Of a stretch of 6,075 nt of DNA, positions 5,173 through 6,075 are shown piece after piece (the stretch's first letter is position 1; each line of letters opens with the position of its first letter). The notes under the pieces were generated by a model that saw only the letters and a program-made list of their open reading frames with translations, did no database searches and was not told the origin of the DNA. The stretch is from Anaerolineales bacterium (GTDB lineage: Bacteria > Chloroflexota > Anaerolineae > 4572-78 > J111): contig JAAUSP010000470.1 in NCBI GenBank assembly GCA_012032575.1, positions 1 through 6,075 of the forward strand. Reading direction: 5' to 3'. Made by a program: the position numbers and the translations under genes.

Positions 5173-6075
5173 CTATAGTTTATCTTTAACTAATTCATAC
5201 ACTTCATTCGCCAGCGCATCGTGTCCGGCGGGCAACTCGATCCAGAGCACGTGCCCGCCTTTGGGGCGCGTCATGCGCGTGCCGTCGGGAAAGCGCTCGG
5301 CGACGACGTTGGACACGCGCCGCACCAGATCGTGATAACGCGCGCGCAGTTGGCGCAGGTGCGTGTCGAACGAGCCCGAGCGCAGGATCTCGGCGGCGGC
5401 CATTTGCGTCGGCGTGGCGACCGCGACAGAGAAGGAGTGCTTCATCAAGAGCACGTCGCGCTGGAAGCGCCCCGGCGCACACCAGCCCACACGCAACCCT
5501 GGCGAGAGCGTCTTCGAGAGCGACGAGCAATAGAGCACGAACCCCTCGCGATCGTAGGCACGGCACGGCTTGGGCCGCTCGCCTTCGAAGGGCAGTTCGC
5601 CGTAGACGTCGTCCTCGACCAGCGGCACGCGATGCTGGGCGAGCAGCGTGACGAGGCGCTTCTTCGCGTCGTCGGGCATGAGGTGTCCGGTCGGATTGCC
5701 GAACGTAGGAATCAGCGCCACCGCCGCGACGCGCTCGCGTCCGAGCGCCTGCTCGAGTTCATCGAGGTCGATGCCTTCCTCGGGGCAGGTCGCGATCTCG
5801 AGCGCCTTGAGGTGCAGCGCGTCGAGCGCCTCGAGCATGCCGAAGTAGGTCGGGCTCTCGACGATGACCGTGTCGCCGGCGCGGATCTCGAACATTGCGG
5901 TCTCGCCGCGCAGGCGCTCCGGCTTGAGCTCGAGCTCGACGCCGTGCTTCTTCGACAGGAAGAACACGTTCTTGTCGAAGAACAGGTCGAGGATCTCCTG
6001 GTCGTTGTAGCCGAGCGCGCGCAGCAGGATGGTGACCGGCAGCTTGCGGCGGCGGTCGATGCGCGCGAACACGCA
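5173..6075 (-). CDS. Chimeric ORF: RpoB fragment fused to MocR-type aminotransferase domain (partial)
   Basis: One open frame runs off the right window edge and joins parts of two unrelated proteins. Counting from GTG at 6072, residues 1-72 match the RNA polymerase beta subunit and residues 66-288 match a fold-type I PLP aminotransferase domain of the MocR/GntR kind. The last 11 residues ([11 protein letters not shown]) match neither. The beta subunit is cut at both ends. The aminotransferase lacks its DNA-binding domain, the start of its catalytic domain and the final segment holding the carboxylate-binding Arg. Such a protein is unlikely to work as either. Third codon positions are nearly all G or C up to residue 288 and almost all A or T after it. 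The chimera is probably an assembly product of foreign, Proteobacteria-like DNA attached to the host contig. The GTG at 6072 is not a real start, since the frame continues with Cys upstream. Confidence 0.75.
   Translation of the reverse strand, partial: CVFARIDRRRKLPVTILLRALGYNDQEILDLFFDKNVFFLSKKHGVELELKPERLRGETAMFEIRAGDTVIVESPTYFGMLEALDALHLKALEIATCPEEGIDLDELEQALGRERVAAVALIPTFGNPTGHLMPDDAKKRLVTLLAQHRVPLVEDDVYGELPFEGERPKPCRAYDREGFVLYCSSLSKTLSPGLRVGWCAPGRFQRDVLLMKHSFSVAVATPTQMAAAEILRSGSFDTHLRQLRARYHDLVRRVSNVVAERFPDGTRMTRPKGGHVLWIELPAGHDALANEVYELVKDKL
5209..5877 (-). other. MocR/GntR-type PLP aminotransferase domain fragment
   Basis: Residues 66-288 of the ORF carry fold-type I aminotransferase landmarks in order. 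[18 protein letters not shown] is followed by the NPTG turn (126-129), then DDVYGEL (154-160) with the Asp that pairs with the PLP nitrogen and a Tyr, and [15 protein letters not shown] (183-197) with the Schiff-base Lys at 187. Near the end is [10 protein letters not shown]. In MocR regulators this domain senses PLP or an amino compound and follows a winged-helix DNA-binding domain, which is missing here. A free-standing aminotransferase of the same class is the alternative. The C-terminal about 70 residues of the domain are absent. Confidence 0.82.
5857..6075 (-). other. rpoB: RpoB (RNA polymerase beta) internal fragment
   Basis: Codons 6075-5857 encode a stretch matching the beta-subunit lobe, near residues 195-270 in E. 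coli numbering. Shared words are [23 protein letters not shown] and PERLRGETA, in the same order and spacing as in RpoB. The real protein would go on after VIVE with a GRRITARHIRQLE-like sequence; here it changes to SPTYFG. The resemblance is to proteobacterial RpoB more than to a Chloroflexota one, judged by eye only. Confidence 0.88.

Overview
The window looks like a piece of a moderately GC-rich bacterial genome, most likely from Chloroflexota (Anaerolineae-like). This is inferred from the style of the glycosyltransferase, the VanZ-like protein, ScpA and the unusual RsmD; no marker settles it. The sequence appears to be a draft or metagenomic contig. It carries two single-base frameshifts, and its right end joins DNA of clearly different composition.

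Layout: on the + strand, the C-terminal half of a family-4-type glycosyltransferase (to 640) overlaps or abuts a VanZ-like membrane protein (637-1031, frameshifted). An unrecognised helical protein with a C-terminal membrane anchor follows (1071-1706). These three face a - strand group, read right to left: formate-tetrahydrofolate ligase (fhs, 5081-3338, full length but with one extra base), 16S rRNA methyltransferase rsmD (3246-2674) and the condensin subunit scpA (2585-1779). The roles are cell-envelope sugar transfer, one-carbon metabolism, ribosome maturation and chromosome segregation. They look like housekeeping neighbours rather than one pathway.

The most striking pattern is at the gene boundaries. 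Every gap longer than about 40 bases holds a different version of the same design: short tandem heptamers, mostly of the form CGTNNNN, facing their reverse complement, so that the RNA would fold into a 14-17 bp hairpin. Four such inverted arrays are present (near 1713-1778, 2599-2646, 3287-3328 and 5111-5172). A one-sided array of CGTCTAC lies at the extreme left edge (30-57). The unit sequence differs at each site while the 7-base period and the CGT core persist. Most lack the T-run of a classical terminator.

The right end (about 5209-6075) is a chimera. It is GC-rich with almost uniform G/C third codon positions. Read on the - strand, it starts as RNA polymerase beta subunit (RpoB) and switches in frame, at a shared GDTVIVE word, to the aminotransferase domain of a MocR-type regulator. 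It then ends in a short A/T-rich tail that looks like the host. Both partners are truncated, so an assembly artefact is the leading explanation, though a genuine recombinant is not excluded.
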